Shown piece after piece: positions 10,421-19,330 of a DNA stretch of 53,382 nucleotides. Numbering within the stretch: the first letter of the stretch is position 1; every line of letters begins with the position of its first letter. The translations under genes and the position numbers were made by a program. The stretch is taken from positions 1 to 53,382 of the forward strand of contig JAJZTK010000009.1 in the NCBI GenBank assembly GCA_021849045.1, read 5' to 3'. Source of the stretch: Deltaproteobacteria bacterium (GTDB lineage: Bacteria > Desulfobacterota > Desulfuromonadia > Geobacterales > DSM-12255). The notes under the pieces were generated by a model, which worked only from the letters and a program-made list of their open reading frames with translations, did not search any database and was not told the DNA's origin.

Positions 10421-11103
10421 AGCAACTACGCCGTGACATTGCCAGGTTCCTGAGTGCCGGACTCGCCCCCTATCTTCTCCACTTTCTGATCCGGCTCTTG
10501 TACGCCAGCATGCGGATCGAGGTACGGGGCAGTCGGGTCATGCCCTCCTTTACCGAGCGGGGGGAGGGTTTTGTCGGCATCTTCTGGCATGGCCGTCTGT
10601 TGATGATCCCCTTTCTCTATCCGGGGAAATGGATGCATGTCCTGATCAGTACCCACCGCGACGGAGAGATCATTGCCAGGGTCATGGAGCGGTTCCGGTT
10701 CCGGCTGGTACGGGGGTCGTCGAAAAAGGGTGGCACAGCGGCACTGAAGGAGATGGTCAGGCTGCTGCGGGAGGACAAGGACGTCGCCATCACGCCGGAC
10801 GGCCCCAAAGGTCCCCGTGAAGTGGCCAAGCCCGGCGTTGCCCAGGTGGCCAGACTTTCCGGCAAGGCGGTCATACCGATGGCCTTCGGGGCGTCCCGGG
10901 CCTGGCGACTGGGGAGCTGGGACCGGTTTTTCATCCCCAAGCCGTTTTCCCGTGGGGTTTATGTGGTCGGCGAACCGCTCCGCTACCGTGATGGCGAGGA
11001 GCCGGAGGCGTTCCGGGTCCGGATCGAGGCTGCCCTGCGGGACGTGACGGAGAGGGCGGACGGGTACTTCGGTTCGAGGTTCGAGGTTCGAGGTTCGAGG
11101 TAA
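10417..11103 (+). CDS. DUF374 / lysophospholipid acyltransferase-like protein
   Basis: 228 aa; STHRDGEIIARVMERF, ITPDGPKGPREVAKPG motifs; C-terminal RFEVRGSR tail encoded by heptamer repeat. Confidence 0.85.
   Translation: MKQLRRDIARFLSAGLAPYLLHFLIRLLYASMRIEVRGSRVMPSFTERGEGFVGIFWHGRLLMIPFLYPGKWMHVLISTHRDGEIIARVMERFRFRLVRGSSKKGGTAALKEMVRLLREDKDVAITPDGPKGPREVAKPGVAQVARLSGKAVIPMAFGASRAWRLGSWDRFFIPKPFSRGVYVVGEPLRYRDGEEPEAFRVRIEAALRDVTERADGYFGSRFEVRGSR
11073..11100 (+). repeat. TTCGAGG x4 perfect heptamer tandem repeat
   Basis: TTCGAGGTTCGAGGTTCGAGGTTCGAGG immediately before the TAA stop of the acyltransferase gene. Confidence 0.95.
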
Positions 11104-11193
11104 CTGCAACTTCGGGCAGGTTTAGGCTGTTTTGCGGGAAGTGACCGTAAAGAAGCGAATATATACGTCGGTTTGATGTCCGAAATTGCTTTT

Positions 11194-11218
11194 AACATCG
11201 AACATTGAACATCGAACA
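11194..11218 (+). repeat. AACATCG heptamer tandem repeat
   Basis: AACATCG AACATTG AACATCG AACA just upstream of kdtA. Confidence 0.9.
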
Positions 11219-11228
11219 GGTATTGTTT

Positions 11229-12533
11229 ATGTACGTTCTTTACAACTTTCTTCTCTGGCTGGCCCTGCCGTTCATTCTCGCCTACCACCTCTACCGTTCC
11301 GTCAGTAGAGGGCGACCGGCGGCATTTGGCGAGCGTTTCGGCTTTGTCGACAGCGCCATTACGGTGCCAGTCGCCGGTCGGGCTCCGATCTGGGTCCATG
11401 CCGTGTCGGTCGGCGAGACCGTCGCCGCCAAGTCGCTCCTGAAGGGGCTGAAGGAGCGGTGGCCGGACCGGCCGCTCATCCTCTCCAATATGACCGAGAC
11501 CGGCCGTGCCATCGGCCAGGGGATCGGTGAGGTGGACCTGGCCCTCCACTTTCCCTTTGACTACCCCTTTGCGGTCCGCAGTCTCCTGGAGCGGGTCAGG
11601 CCGGCGCTCATCGTCATCGTCGAGACCGAGATCTGGCCGAATTTTGTCAGGATTGCCAGGGAAAGGGGGATTCCGGTGGTGATGGTGAACGGCCGCATCT
11701 CCGACCGCTCGTACCGCCGTTACCTGCGGCTGCGCCGATTTTTCGGGCCGGTCCTTGCCCACTTTTCCGCCCTGTGCATGCAGAGTGCCGAGGACGGCAG
11801 GCGCATAGCCACCATCGGCGCAGACCCCGCCAGGGTCTTTGTCGCGGGCAATCTGAAGTACGATATTGCCGTGACCGTCCCGACCCCGGATGAACGCCTT
11901 GCCATCCGCACCGCTTACCGCCTGCCGTCGGAAGCGCTGGTGGTGACGGCCGGCAGTACCCATTCCGGTGAGGAGAAGCTGGTGATTGCCGCCTTCCGGG
12001 CCTTGCTGGCTGCCGGTCTGCCAGTGGTGTTGGTTCTGGTGCCACGCCATCCGGAGCGGGCCGACGAGGTGGCCGGTCTCCTGGAAAAAGCCGACCTTGC
12101 CTATGTCCGTCGTTCCGGGCTGGGAGCGGCTACCCCCTTGATTGTGCCGGGACGGGTGCTCCTGGTGGACACCATCGGCGAGCTCATGCGTCTGTATGCC
12201 GTGTCGGACCTGGTGTTTGTCGGCGGAAGCCTGGTGCCGGTCGGCGGGCACAACCTCCTGGAGCCGGCATCCCTGGGTGTTCCGGTCGTCTTTGGACCGT
12301 ACATGGAGAACTTTCGCGAGATATCGCGGCTGGCGCTGGCTGGAGAGGGCGGGGTGCAGGTCGCGGATGAAGGCGCCCTTGGCGCGGCCCTGGCTACCCT
12401 GTTGCAGGATGCCGACCGGCGCCTCACCATGGGGGAACGGGGCCGGCGCATCGTCGCGGAGAATGGTGGGGCAACCGAGAGGCATCTGGAGGTAATTGCG
12501 CGGTTGCTGGATGAGGGGCCGGCAAAGACGTGA
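11229..12533 (+). CDS. waaA: 3-deoxy-D-manno-octulosonic acid transferase KdtA/WaaA
   Basis: WVHAVSVGETVAAKSLLKGL, ETEIWPNFVRIARERGIPVVMVNGRISDRSY, GGHNLLEPA. Confidence 0.95.
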   Translation: MYVLYNFLLWLALPFILAYHLYRSVSRGRPAAFGERFGFVDSAITVPVAGRAPIWVHAVSVGETVAAKSLLKGLKERWPDRPLILSNMTETGRAIGQGIGEVDLALHFPFDYPFAVRSLLERVRPALIVIVETEIWPNFVRIARERGIPVVMVNGRISDRSYRRYLRLRRFFGPVLAHFSALCMQSAEDGRRIATIGADPARVFVAGNLKYDIAVTVPTPDERLAIRTAYRLPSEALVVTAGSTHSGEEKLVIAAFRALLAAGLPVVLVLVPRHPERADEVAGLLEKADLAYVRRSGLGAATPLIVPGRVLLVDTIGELMRLYAVSDLVFVGGSLVPVGGHNLLEPASLGVPVVFGPYMENFREISRLALAGEGGVQVADEGALGAALATLLQDADRRLTMGERGRRIVAENGGATERHLEVIARLLDEGPAKT

Positions 12534-12557
12534 GGAGTGAGGAGTGAAGGGTGAGGA
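12530..12557 (+). repeat. GTGAGGA heptamer tandem repeat, 4 units
   Basis: GTGAGGA GTGAGGA GTGAAGG GTGAGGA spanning kdtA stop and lpxK start. Confidence 0.9.
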
Positions 12558-13629
12558 GTATTACAAGGCCCTGCTGACCGGCGAGCGGCGCTCGCTTGCT
12601 GACCGGCTGCTGCTGGGTCTGCTGCGGGGCTGTGCCGTGCCGTACTCACTGGCCATGCGGCTGCGGGCCGCTGCCTATAGGGCTGGTCTGCTCCGGTCGC
12701 GCCGGCTGCCCCGGCCGGTGATCTCGGTGGGGAATATTACCGTTGGTGGCACCGGCAAGACCCCCATGACCGCCTGGCTTGCCCGCTACTTCATGTCACG
12801 GGGGAAACGGGTGGCGGTTCTCAGCCGGGGGTACGGCGGTAGGCTGGAGGGAACCGTTGCCGTTGTTGCCGACGGCGACCAACGGCTCCTGACTCCGGAA
12901 GAGGCCGGCGACGAGCCGTGCCTGTTGGCCGACCTGGTGCCGGGTCTGATGGTGGTGATCGGCAGCGATCGCTACCGGGCCGGCTGCCTGGCCATGGAGC
13001 GGCTGAATCCCGACATCTTCATTCTGGACGACGGGTTTCAGCATCTGCGGCTGCAACGGGACCTGGATATCCTGCTCCTCGATAGCAGGCAGCCGTTCGC
13101 CAATGGCCGTACCCTCCCGGCCGGCCTTCTGCGGGAGCCGGTCTCGGCAATTGGCCGGGCCGACCTGGCGCTGTTCACCCGCTGTGTCGATGGTACGTTG
13201 CCTGACATCAAGCTTCCGGGGGGGCTTCCGGTTTGCCATGCCCGACACCGGCTGGGCGGTTTTACCACCCTGTCCGACGGGCCGGTACGCCCGTTCGGGG
13301 AACTGGCCGGACAGCGGGGACTGGCCTTTGCCGGGATCGCCGACCCGGCGGTTTTTTTTGACGAACTGGAGCGGGAAGGGATTGTTCTGGCCGCCACCCT
13401 GGCCTTTCCCGATCATACCGTGTACGGTGATGAGGAGTGCGCGGCCCTGGCCAGGCTCCGCACGTCGGCGCGGGCCGATTACCTGATTACCACCGCCAAG
13501 GATGGGGTCAAGCTGAAGGCGCTGGGGGCGGATGGTGTCCCCTGCTACGTGGCGTCACTGGAACTGGAGATACGAGATACTGGACCCCTGTGCCGGCGAC
13601 TGGACAAACTGCTTCAAAACGGGAGATAG
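12544..13629 (+). CDS. lpxK: Tetraacyldisaccharide 4'-kinase LpxK
   Basis: PVISVGNITVGGTGKTPMTAWLARYF, LSRGYGG, DDGFQHLRLQRDLDILLLD; GTG start inside heptamer repeat. Confidence 0.94.
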   Translation: MKGEEYYKALLTGERRSLADRLLLGLLRGCAVPYSLAMRLRAAAYRAGLLRSRRLPRPVISVGNITVGGTGKTPMTAWLARYFMSRGKRVAVLSRGYGGRLEGTVAVVADGDQRLLTPEEAGDEPCLLADLVPGLMVVIGSDRYRAGCLAMERLNPDIFILDDGFQHLRLQRDLDILLLDSRQPFANGRTLPAGLLREPVSAIGRADLALFTRCVDGTLPDIKLPGGLPVCHARHRLGGFTTLSDGPVRPFGELAGQRGLAFAGIADPAVFFDELEREGIVLAATLAFPDHTVYGDEECAALARLRTSARADYLITTAKDGVKLKALGADGVPCYVASLELEIRDTGPLCRRLDKLLQNGR

Positions 13630-13631
13630 AT

Positions 13632-13802
13632 ATGGCACTATCCGAGGAACTTCTGGCGATCCTTGCCTGCCCGCAATGCAAGGGTGGGCTCCAATACGAG
13701 CAAGAACTGCCTGCCCTGACCTGCAACGCCTGCCGGCTTCGTTATCCGGTCCGGGAAGGGATTCCGGTCATGCTGGTGGATGAGGCGGAGTTGTTGTCGT
13801 AA
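13632..13802 (+). CDS. Trm112-like / UPF0434 zinc-ribbon protein
   Basis: ILACPQCKGGL...LTCNACRLRYPVREGIPVMLVDEA. Confidence 0.88.
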   Translation: MALSEELLAILACPQCKGGLQYEQELPALTCNACRLRYPVREGIPVMLVDEAELLS

Positions 13803-13803
13803 G

Positions 13804-13831
13804 GGGTGAGGTGCAAGGAGTGAGGAGCCAG
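13804..13831 (+). repeat. Degenerate GTGAGGA-type heptamers
   Basis: GGGTGAG GTGCAAG GAGTGAG GAGCCAG, containing possible waaF GTG starts. Confidence 0.5.
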
Positions 13832-14932
13832 ACAATCGATCCGGCAACTATCGGGAAAATTCTCATTCGTGCCGTCAACTGGCTGGGTGATGCGGTGATG
13901 ACCACCCCGGCCATCGGGACGGTGCGGGAGTTCTTTCCAACGGCACGGATCACGCTCCTGGCCACGCCGCTTGTTGCCGAGATGTTCACCCCCCATCCCT
14001 GGGTTGACGAACTGCTGGTGTACGACCGAAACGGGCGCCACCGTGGCATTGGTGGCAGGCTGAGGCTGGCTGCGGAGTTGAAGGCGTGTGCCTTTGATCT
14101 GGCGATCATCCTGCCGAACTCCTTTGATTCCGCACTGGTTCCCTGGCTGGCCGGGATTCCCCGCCGGCTGGGTCTGCGAAGCGACGGACGGGGGATGCTT
14201 CTGACCCATGGAGTGCCCCAAGAAGAGCGACGGTTGACTGGTCACCAGACTGGCTACTACCTTGCCATACTTGACTATTTAGGCATTGTTGCTACGCCCA
14301 GATCCCAATACCTCTGTACGACTCCGGATGAAGATTGGGTGAATGCTTCACTTCTTCAGAACGGCGGGATTCTGCCCGGTGATTTCGTTATAGGCATAAA
14401 CCCCGGTGCTACATACGGTTCGGCCAAGCGGTGGTATCCTGATCGATTTGCGGCAGTGGCGGATATGCTCGCCAAACGTTGGGGAGCCAAGGTGATAGTG
14501 ACCGGCGGACCTGGCGAGACTGAAATTGCGTCCGACATTGTAGGGGCCATGTCGTCACCTTGCATGAATCTGGCGGGTAAAACCGGGGTACGTGGCCTGA
14601 TGGCGGCGATCAAGAGGTGCAACATTTTTATCACCAATGATTCCGGACCGATGCACATTGCCGCGGCTTTTGGTGTCCCCTTGGTGGCTATCTTCGGCTC
14701 TACCGACAACATGACGACCTATCCTCTGGCAGAACATGCACTGGTCGTGCGTCAAAAGGTCGACTGTGCTCCGTGCATGAAGCGGGAGTGCCCAACCGAC
14801 CACTGCTGCATGACCGCCGTTACCCCGGCGATGGTGATCGAAGCTGCTGAGAGGCTGAAAGAACAGATTGATGTGCATGGTTCGATACTGTCAGTTCCGA
14901 ACCCCGAGTCTCGAACCCCGAACCAGTCATGA
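13811..14932 (+). CDS. waaF: ADP-heptose:LPS heptosyltransferase II (WaaF family)
   Basis: ILIRAVNWLGDAVMTTPAI, NPGATYGSAKRWYPDRFA, NDSGPMHIAAAFGVPLVAIFGSTD; start uncertain (13811 or 13820). Confidence 0.9.
   Translation: MQGVRSQTIDPATIGKILIRAVNWLGDAVMTTPAIGTVREFFPTARITLLATPLVAEMFTPHPWVDELLVYDRNGRHRGIGGRLRLAAELKACAFDLAIILPNSFDSALVPWLAGIPRRLGLRSDGRGMLLTHGVPQEERRLTGHQTGYYLAILDYLGIVATPRSQYLCTTPDEDWVNASLLQNGGILPGDFVIGINPGATYGSAKRWYPDRFAAVADMLAKRWGAKVIVTGGPGETEIASDIVGAMSSPCMNLAGKTGVRGLMAAIKRCNIFITNDSGPMHIAAAFGVPLVAIFGSTDNMTTYPLAEHALVVRQKVDCAPCMKRECPTDHCCMTAVTPAMVIEAAERLKEQIDVHGSILSVPNPESRTPNQS
14895..14929 (+). repeat. CCCCGAA-type heptamers, about 4 units
   Basis: TTCCGAA CCCCGAG TCTCGAA CCCCGAA encoding the WaaF C-terminal tail SVPNPESRTPNQS. 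Confidence 0.65.
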
Positions 14933-15972
14933 GAGTATTGATCGTAAAAACCTCCGCTCTCGGCGACATTATCCATGCCCTGCCGGTGCTCGACTACCTG
15001 CACCAGGTGGTGCCCGGCATTGAAGTGGACTGGGTGGTGGAAAAGCCGTTCCGGGAGCTGCTGGCGGGTAATCCTCTCGTCTCGCAGCTGCATACGGTGT
15101 GCACCAAGGTATGGCGCCGGTTTCCCTTTGCCGTGGAGACCCGACGCGATATTGCAGCACTGAAGGAGACCCTGCGCGAGCGGCGCTACGATATAGTGTT
15201 CGACATTCAGGGGAATCTGAAAAGCGGGATCTTTACCCGGCTCTCGCAGGGAGTTCGCCGCTACGGTTTTGACCGGGACGAACTGCAGGAGGTGTATAAC
15301 CTGCTGTTCACCACGCATCAGGTTCCGGTCCGGCGACAGGACCGGCATGTGACCGACAAGTGCCTGCGGGTGGTGAGTGTTCCGTTTGGCAAGGATTTCA
15401 TCGGCATGGAGTTGGTTTCCACCATCGCCACCGCCCCTGAGGATGATGCCGCGGCAGAAGCCTTGATGCAGACCATGGGGGACGGGCTGGTTTTTCTGTT
15501 TCATTACGGGACGACCTGGCAGACCAAATTCTGGTCTGAGCAGGGGTGGGCGGAACTGGGGAAATCTGTGCTGGACCGATATCACGATTCGACGATCCTC
15601 TTTTCCTGGGGTAATGAGCAGGAGCGTCAGGTGGTGACCGGCATTGCCCGTGCCATCGGCCCGGGGGCACGGGTCATGGAGCGTTATTCGTTGAAGGGAC
15701 TGGTGGCGGTTCTGAAAAAGGTCGATCTGGTGGTCGGTGGCGACACCGGGCCGGTACATCTCGCTGCGGCAGTGGGGACACCGACGGTATCATTCTATCG
15801 CGCCAGTGATGGCAGCCGGAGTGGACCGAGGGGGAAGCATCATGCAGTGATCCAGTCTCCCCTGTCATGTACCCGCTGTTTCAAGACCAAGTGCGAGCGG
15901 GACGTGGAGTGCCGGGGAAGCATTACATTGGAAATGATCATGGACGGTGTTATGTCAGTTCTCAGGTTATAG
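14929..15972 (+). CDS. waaC: LPS heptosyltransferase I (WaaC family)
   Basis: RVLIVKTSALGDIIHALPVLDYL, WVVEKPFRELLAGNPLV, VGGDTGPVHLAAAVGTPTVSFY. Confidence 0.9.
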   Translation: MRVLIVKTSALGDIIHALPVLDYLHQVVPGIEVDWVVEKPFRELLAGNPLVSQLHTVCTKVWRRFPFAVETRRDIAALKETLRERRYDIVFDIQGNLKSGIFTRLSQGVRRYGFDRDELQEVYNLLFTTHQVPVRRQDRHVTDKCLRVVSVPFGKDFIGMELVSTIATAPEDDAAAEALMQTMGDGLVFLFHYGTTWQTKFWSEQGWAELGKSVLDRYHDSTILFSWGNEQERQVVTGIARAIGPGARVMERYSLKGLVAVLKKVDLVVGGDTGPVHLAAAVGTPTVSFYRASDGSRSGPRGKHHAVIQSPLSCTRCFKTKCERDVECRGSITLEMIMDGVMSVLRL

Positions 15973-16070
15973 GTAAACATTAGATGCCGTTTTAAATATG
16001 CCAAGGCGATGGGACGTAATAACGTTCTGAGATTCTAGTTAACAACTGATTGACTGACGATGAGGGCTGC

Positions 16071-16436
16071 ATGAAAGTTGCAATTAATTACCGTGGTGCA
16101 TTGGTAAAGCTTAAAGAAGGTTTTGAAGAGCTGGGTCATGAGGTGGTCGAGAATGTCTGGGATTACCGGCGATACCTGGAAGAGAGGATCGATGCCCTTA
16201 TTTTTGAGTTTCCGACCATATTTAATATGAAGTCTCAGTCTCTTCCATTGATGTGGCAGCTGAAGCGGAAGGGAATCCCGGTAGTTGTTTGGAACGTTGA
16301 CTCTCCGTGGCATATGAAACGACTGAATGCTTTTCGCCTTCCACCCCTCTTGCTGTTAAGGTTTATTTCGATTTATGCCACCCATTCCTTGCAGAATACT
16401 TCGTGGATCAAAGGGGTGAAAGTTCTTCCTGATTAG
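16071..16436 (+). pseudogene. N-terminal fragment of a glycosyltransferase-like protein
   Basis: MKVAINYRGALVKLKEGFEELGHEVVE...VVVWNVDSPWHMKRL...SLQNTSWIKGVKVLPD*; ends exactly in the inverted repeat of a MITE-like element; no continuation seen. Confidence 0.6.
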
Positions 16437-16611
16437 TACCAATCTTCCGCAACACACTCTCCCCCTCCCTTGACGGGAGGGGGGCGGGGGGGTGGGTGAA
16501 GCTGCAACCAGCGGACTTCGTGGCAACTTCCCCCCCACCATCACCCTCCCCCGCCAGGGGGGAGGGGATTTTTTTCAAGCGGGCGGAAGATTAGTGCTAA
16601 TCAGGAAGAAC
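16422..16611. mobile_element. MITE-like element, 190 bp, 29-bp terminal inverted repeats
   Basis: Left gttcttcctgattagtaccaatcttccgc; right gcggaagattagtgctaatcaggaagaac (27/29 complementary); G/C-homopolymer-rich interior. Confidence 0.8.
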
Positions 16612-16677
16612 AAATAGCTAGGTAGCGTTCTCAATTGAGATTTCCTGTTATTTTCCGATAAGGGTAAAAATAGAGAG

Positions 16678-16720
16678 GTCAGACCTACACAATTGACATC
16701 GTAAAATGTGTAGGTCTGCC
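16678..16720. repeat. Palindromic element AGACCTACACA...TGTGTAGGTCT
   Basis: Perfect 11-bp inverted repeat 16681-16691 / 16707-16717. Confidence 0.75.
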
Positions 16721-16903
16721 CCCTAGCAGCGTTTCTATTTCCAGTTGATTTGATGCGACGACAACAACGATAAGAGAATGAGAGCCCAACATGGCCAGTG
16801 GATCGCTCACAAAAAAGCCGCGCCCACCGCTACGTTCTCAACCGTTTGGCAAAAACAATACATCCCGCTTGACGTTTAACACCACTCGTTATACCATCCC
16901 CTT

Positions 16904-17182
16904 ATGATAAAAACCTTCCGCTGCAAGGACACACTGGCATTGTTCAAGGGCAAATGCCCGCGGAAGTTCAAGGCGTTTGCATCTGTTGCCGAACGTAAAC
17001 TGCAACTACTTGACGACGCTTATTCATTTGAAGACCTCCGAGTACCACCTGGCAACAGACTGGAAGCATTACGCGGCGACCGCAAAGGTCAGTGGAGCAT
17101 TCGCATTAATGACCAGTGGCGCATCTGCTTTCGCTTCGAGGACGGCAATGTTTTTGATGTCGAGATCGTAGATTATCATTAA
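16904..17182 (+). CDS. higB: HigB-type toxin (RelE superfamily)
   Basis: 92 aa; LRVPPGNRLEALRGDRKGQWSIRINDQWRICFRFEDGNVFDVEIVDYH. Confidence 0.92.
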   Translation: MIKTFRCKDTLALFKGKCPRKFKAFASVAERKLQLLDDAYSFEDLRVPPGNRLEALRGDRKGQWSIRINDQWRICFRFEDGNVFDVEIVDYH

Positions 17183-17192
17183 GGAGACAGCC

Positions 17193-17498
17193 ATGAACCC
17201 AACCAATAAAATGCGCCCTATTCATCCAGGCGAAGTATTACGCGAAGAGTTCCTTGTTCCTCTAAACATGAGTGCACACGCACTGGCATTGGAACTAAAG
17301 GTGCCGGCACCACGGATCAACGATATTGTGCGCGAACGACGCGCAATAACACCTGATACGGCCCTTAGGCTGGCACGCTACTTTGGCAATACCCCACAGT
17401 TCTGGATGAACTTGCAGACCAGCTATGACCTAAAACGCGCTGAGCATGAAATTGGCAGCAAGATCGCGAAAGAAGTTCATTCCCGACTCGCAGCATAA
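17193..17498 (+). CDS. higA: HigA-type antitoxin (XRE)
   Basis: 101 aa; IHPGEVLREEFLVPLNMSAHALALELKVPAPRINDIVRERRAITPDTALRLARYFGNTPQFWMNLQ. Confidence 0.94.
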   Translation: MNPTNKMRPIHPGEVLREEFLVPLNMSAHALALELKVPAPRINDIVRERRAITPDTALRLARYFGNTPQFWMNLQTSYDLKRAEHEIGSKIAKEVHSRLAA

Positions 17499-17602
17499 CC
17501 CGGCCGGGCCGTTACTACGCAGAAATCCGGTTGTTTTTTCCGCCGGATAAGGATAATCTCTACCAAATTTTACACACTCCCCTGCAATGAGGAACCTTAC
17601 CC

Positions 17603-18010
17603 ATGATGACCGTCGAAGAAGCGCGAGCTTTCACTGACCGCTGGCTTCCCTGCTGGACCGGAAACAATCCCGAAAAACTGCTGGCGTTTTATGCCGACGA
17701 CGCGTTCTTTCTCGACCCCGGCCGTCCGGCAGGCATCAGGGGGATGGAGGAGTTGACCGCGTATTTCATAAAGGTGCTGGGAAACAACCCCACCTGGGTC
17801 TGGACGCAGGTCGAACCGATCCCGATCGAAGGGGGGTTCATGAACCGGCTGCAGGCGCGGATCCCTGTGGGGGAGAAGATCGTCGAGTGTTCGGCTCTCT
17901 GCTTCATGCAGTTCAACGACGAAGGCAAGATCCGCCTCAACGAGATCTACTTCGACCGGACCGAACTGATCCGGGAGATCAACAAGTACCGGCAGTCCAT
18001 CGCGCACTGA
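17603..18010 (+). CDS. SnoaL-like / nuclear transport factor 2-like protein
   Basis: 135 aa; DRWLPCWTGNNPEKLLAFYADDAFFLDPGRPAGIRGMEEL. Confidence 0.8.
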   Translation: MMTVEEARAFTDRWLPCWTGNNPEKLLAFYADDAFFLDPGRPAGIRGMEELTAYFIKVLGNNPTWVWTQVEPIPIEGGFMNRLQARIPVGEKIVECSALCFMQFNDEGKIRLNEIYFDRTELIREINKYRQSIAH

Positions 18011-18025
18011 GAAACGACCGGCGCT

Positions 18026-19330
18026 TCAGCTGTCAATGGTCAGATTGCGGCAATGGGTTTCCTTGATCCTGCTGGCTCCGGCAATCGCTATCACCGCAAA
18101 CCCGAGCATGAACAGAAAGCCGGAGTGATAGTCACCGGCCGCGTACACGCGCAGACCGTTCATTGTCCTGCCATCCCAGGCCAGATCCATGGCCCAGCCG
18201 AACAACGGCTGCATCACGGCTGCACCGAAGAACAGGCCGGTGTTGACCATGCCGACGGCCATCCCGGCCAGGGCCGGCGCCACCACCTCCTTGGCGGCGG
18301 CAAAGGTGACGATGAAACCGCCGGTGCCGAACCCGAGCAGGGCGAACAGGGCCAGCCCCGCCGGACCGGGAGTCCAGGGTGCGTACGCCAGGCCGAGACA
18401 GGCCAGCGTGTAGATCAGGGTGCCGGCAATGATGACCGGCTTGCGCCGCCCCATCCTGTCGGAAAACCAGCCGAACAGCATCGAACCGACGGCAAAGCCC
18501 GCCAGCGAGATGGTGGTGTACACGGCCGCCGCGGAGCGGCCGAGGCCATGCACATCGCGCAGGTACGGAATCGCCCACAACCCCACGAAGCCCAGCATTC
18601 CCCCCACCATCCCCAGATCGACCCACAACACCGGCCAGGCCGCGCCAGTCCTGACGACACTCTTCAACGCCTGCCACCAGTGCTGGTGGCGAGCCGCATG
18701 GCTGGCCTTTCCCTCCATCTCCCTCATTGACGGAAAACCGAGGTCTTCCGGTTGGTTGCGCACGAGCAGCGCCGTCAACAGTGCCAGGACGATGGTGACG
18801 ATCCCCAGCACCAGGAAGACGGAACGCCAGGAATACGTCCGGAGCAGTCCGGCCAGGGGGCCGGCCGAGGCAATCGCGCCGATGTTGCCGAGCAGCAGGG
18901 TCAGTCCGCTGATCAGGCCGAAATTGCGCTCGCGGAACCAGACGCTGTTGCTCTTGAAGAGCCCGACGAAGACCACCGAAACGCCCAGTCCCACCAGGGC
19001 ACGGCCGGTGGAGACCCCGGCGAATGTCCCGGCCAGACCGAACAGCAGGGAACCGGCCCCGGCAATGAGGCTGCCGCCGGTCACCGTGACCCGCGCACCC
19101 AGGGTGTCCGCCAGCACGCCGGCCGGAATCTGCATGGCCGTGTAGATGTAGAAATACATGGCTGCCAGCGACCCGAGGGCGGCGCCCGAGGTGTTGAACG
19201 CTTTCATCAGGTCGGCCGAGATCACCGCCGGTGCCATCCGGTGAAAAAAGACCAGCATGTAGGTAATGACAAGGATGGTATAGATCGTCCAGCGGGCGAG
19301 GAGAAAGCGGGTACGGTTATAGGAAGGCAT
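18026..19330 (-). CDS. MFS transporter
   Basis: 12-TM protein; HRMAPAVISADLMKAFNTSGAALGSLAAMYFYIYTAMQIPAGVLADTLGAR; start set at MPSYNRT. Confidence 0.88.
   Translation of the reverse strand: MPSYNRTRFLLARWTIYTILVITYMLVFFHRMAPAVISADLMKAFNTSGAALGSLAAMYFYIYTAMQIPAGVLADTLGARVTVTGGSLIAGAGSLLFGLAGTFAGVSTGRALVGLGVSVVFVGLFKSNSVWFRERNFGLISGLTLLLGNIGAIASAGPLAGLLRTYSWRSVFLVLGIVTIVLALLTALLVRNQPEDLGFPSMREMEGKASHAARHQHWWQALKSVVRTGAAWPVLWVDLGMVGGMLGFVGLWAIPYLRDVHGLGRSAAAVYTTISLAGFAVGSMLFGWFSDRMGRRKPVIIAGTLIYTLACLGLAYAPWTPGPAGLALFALLGFGTGGFIVTFAAAKEVVAPALAGMAVGMVNTGLFFGAAVMQPLFGWAMDLAWDGRTMNGLRVYAAGDYHSGFLFMLGFAVIAIAGASRIKETHCRNLTIDS

Noticed and set aside
16422-16720. CRISPR array candidate because of repeated GC-rich blocks
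   Set aside because: Only inverted repeats, no regularly spaced direct repeats with unique spacers.
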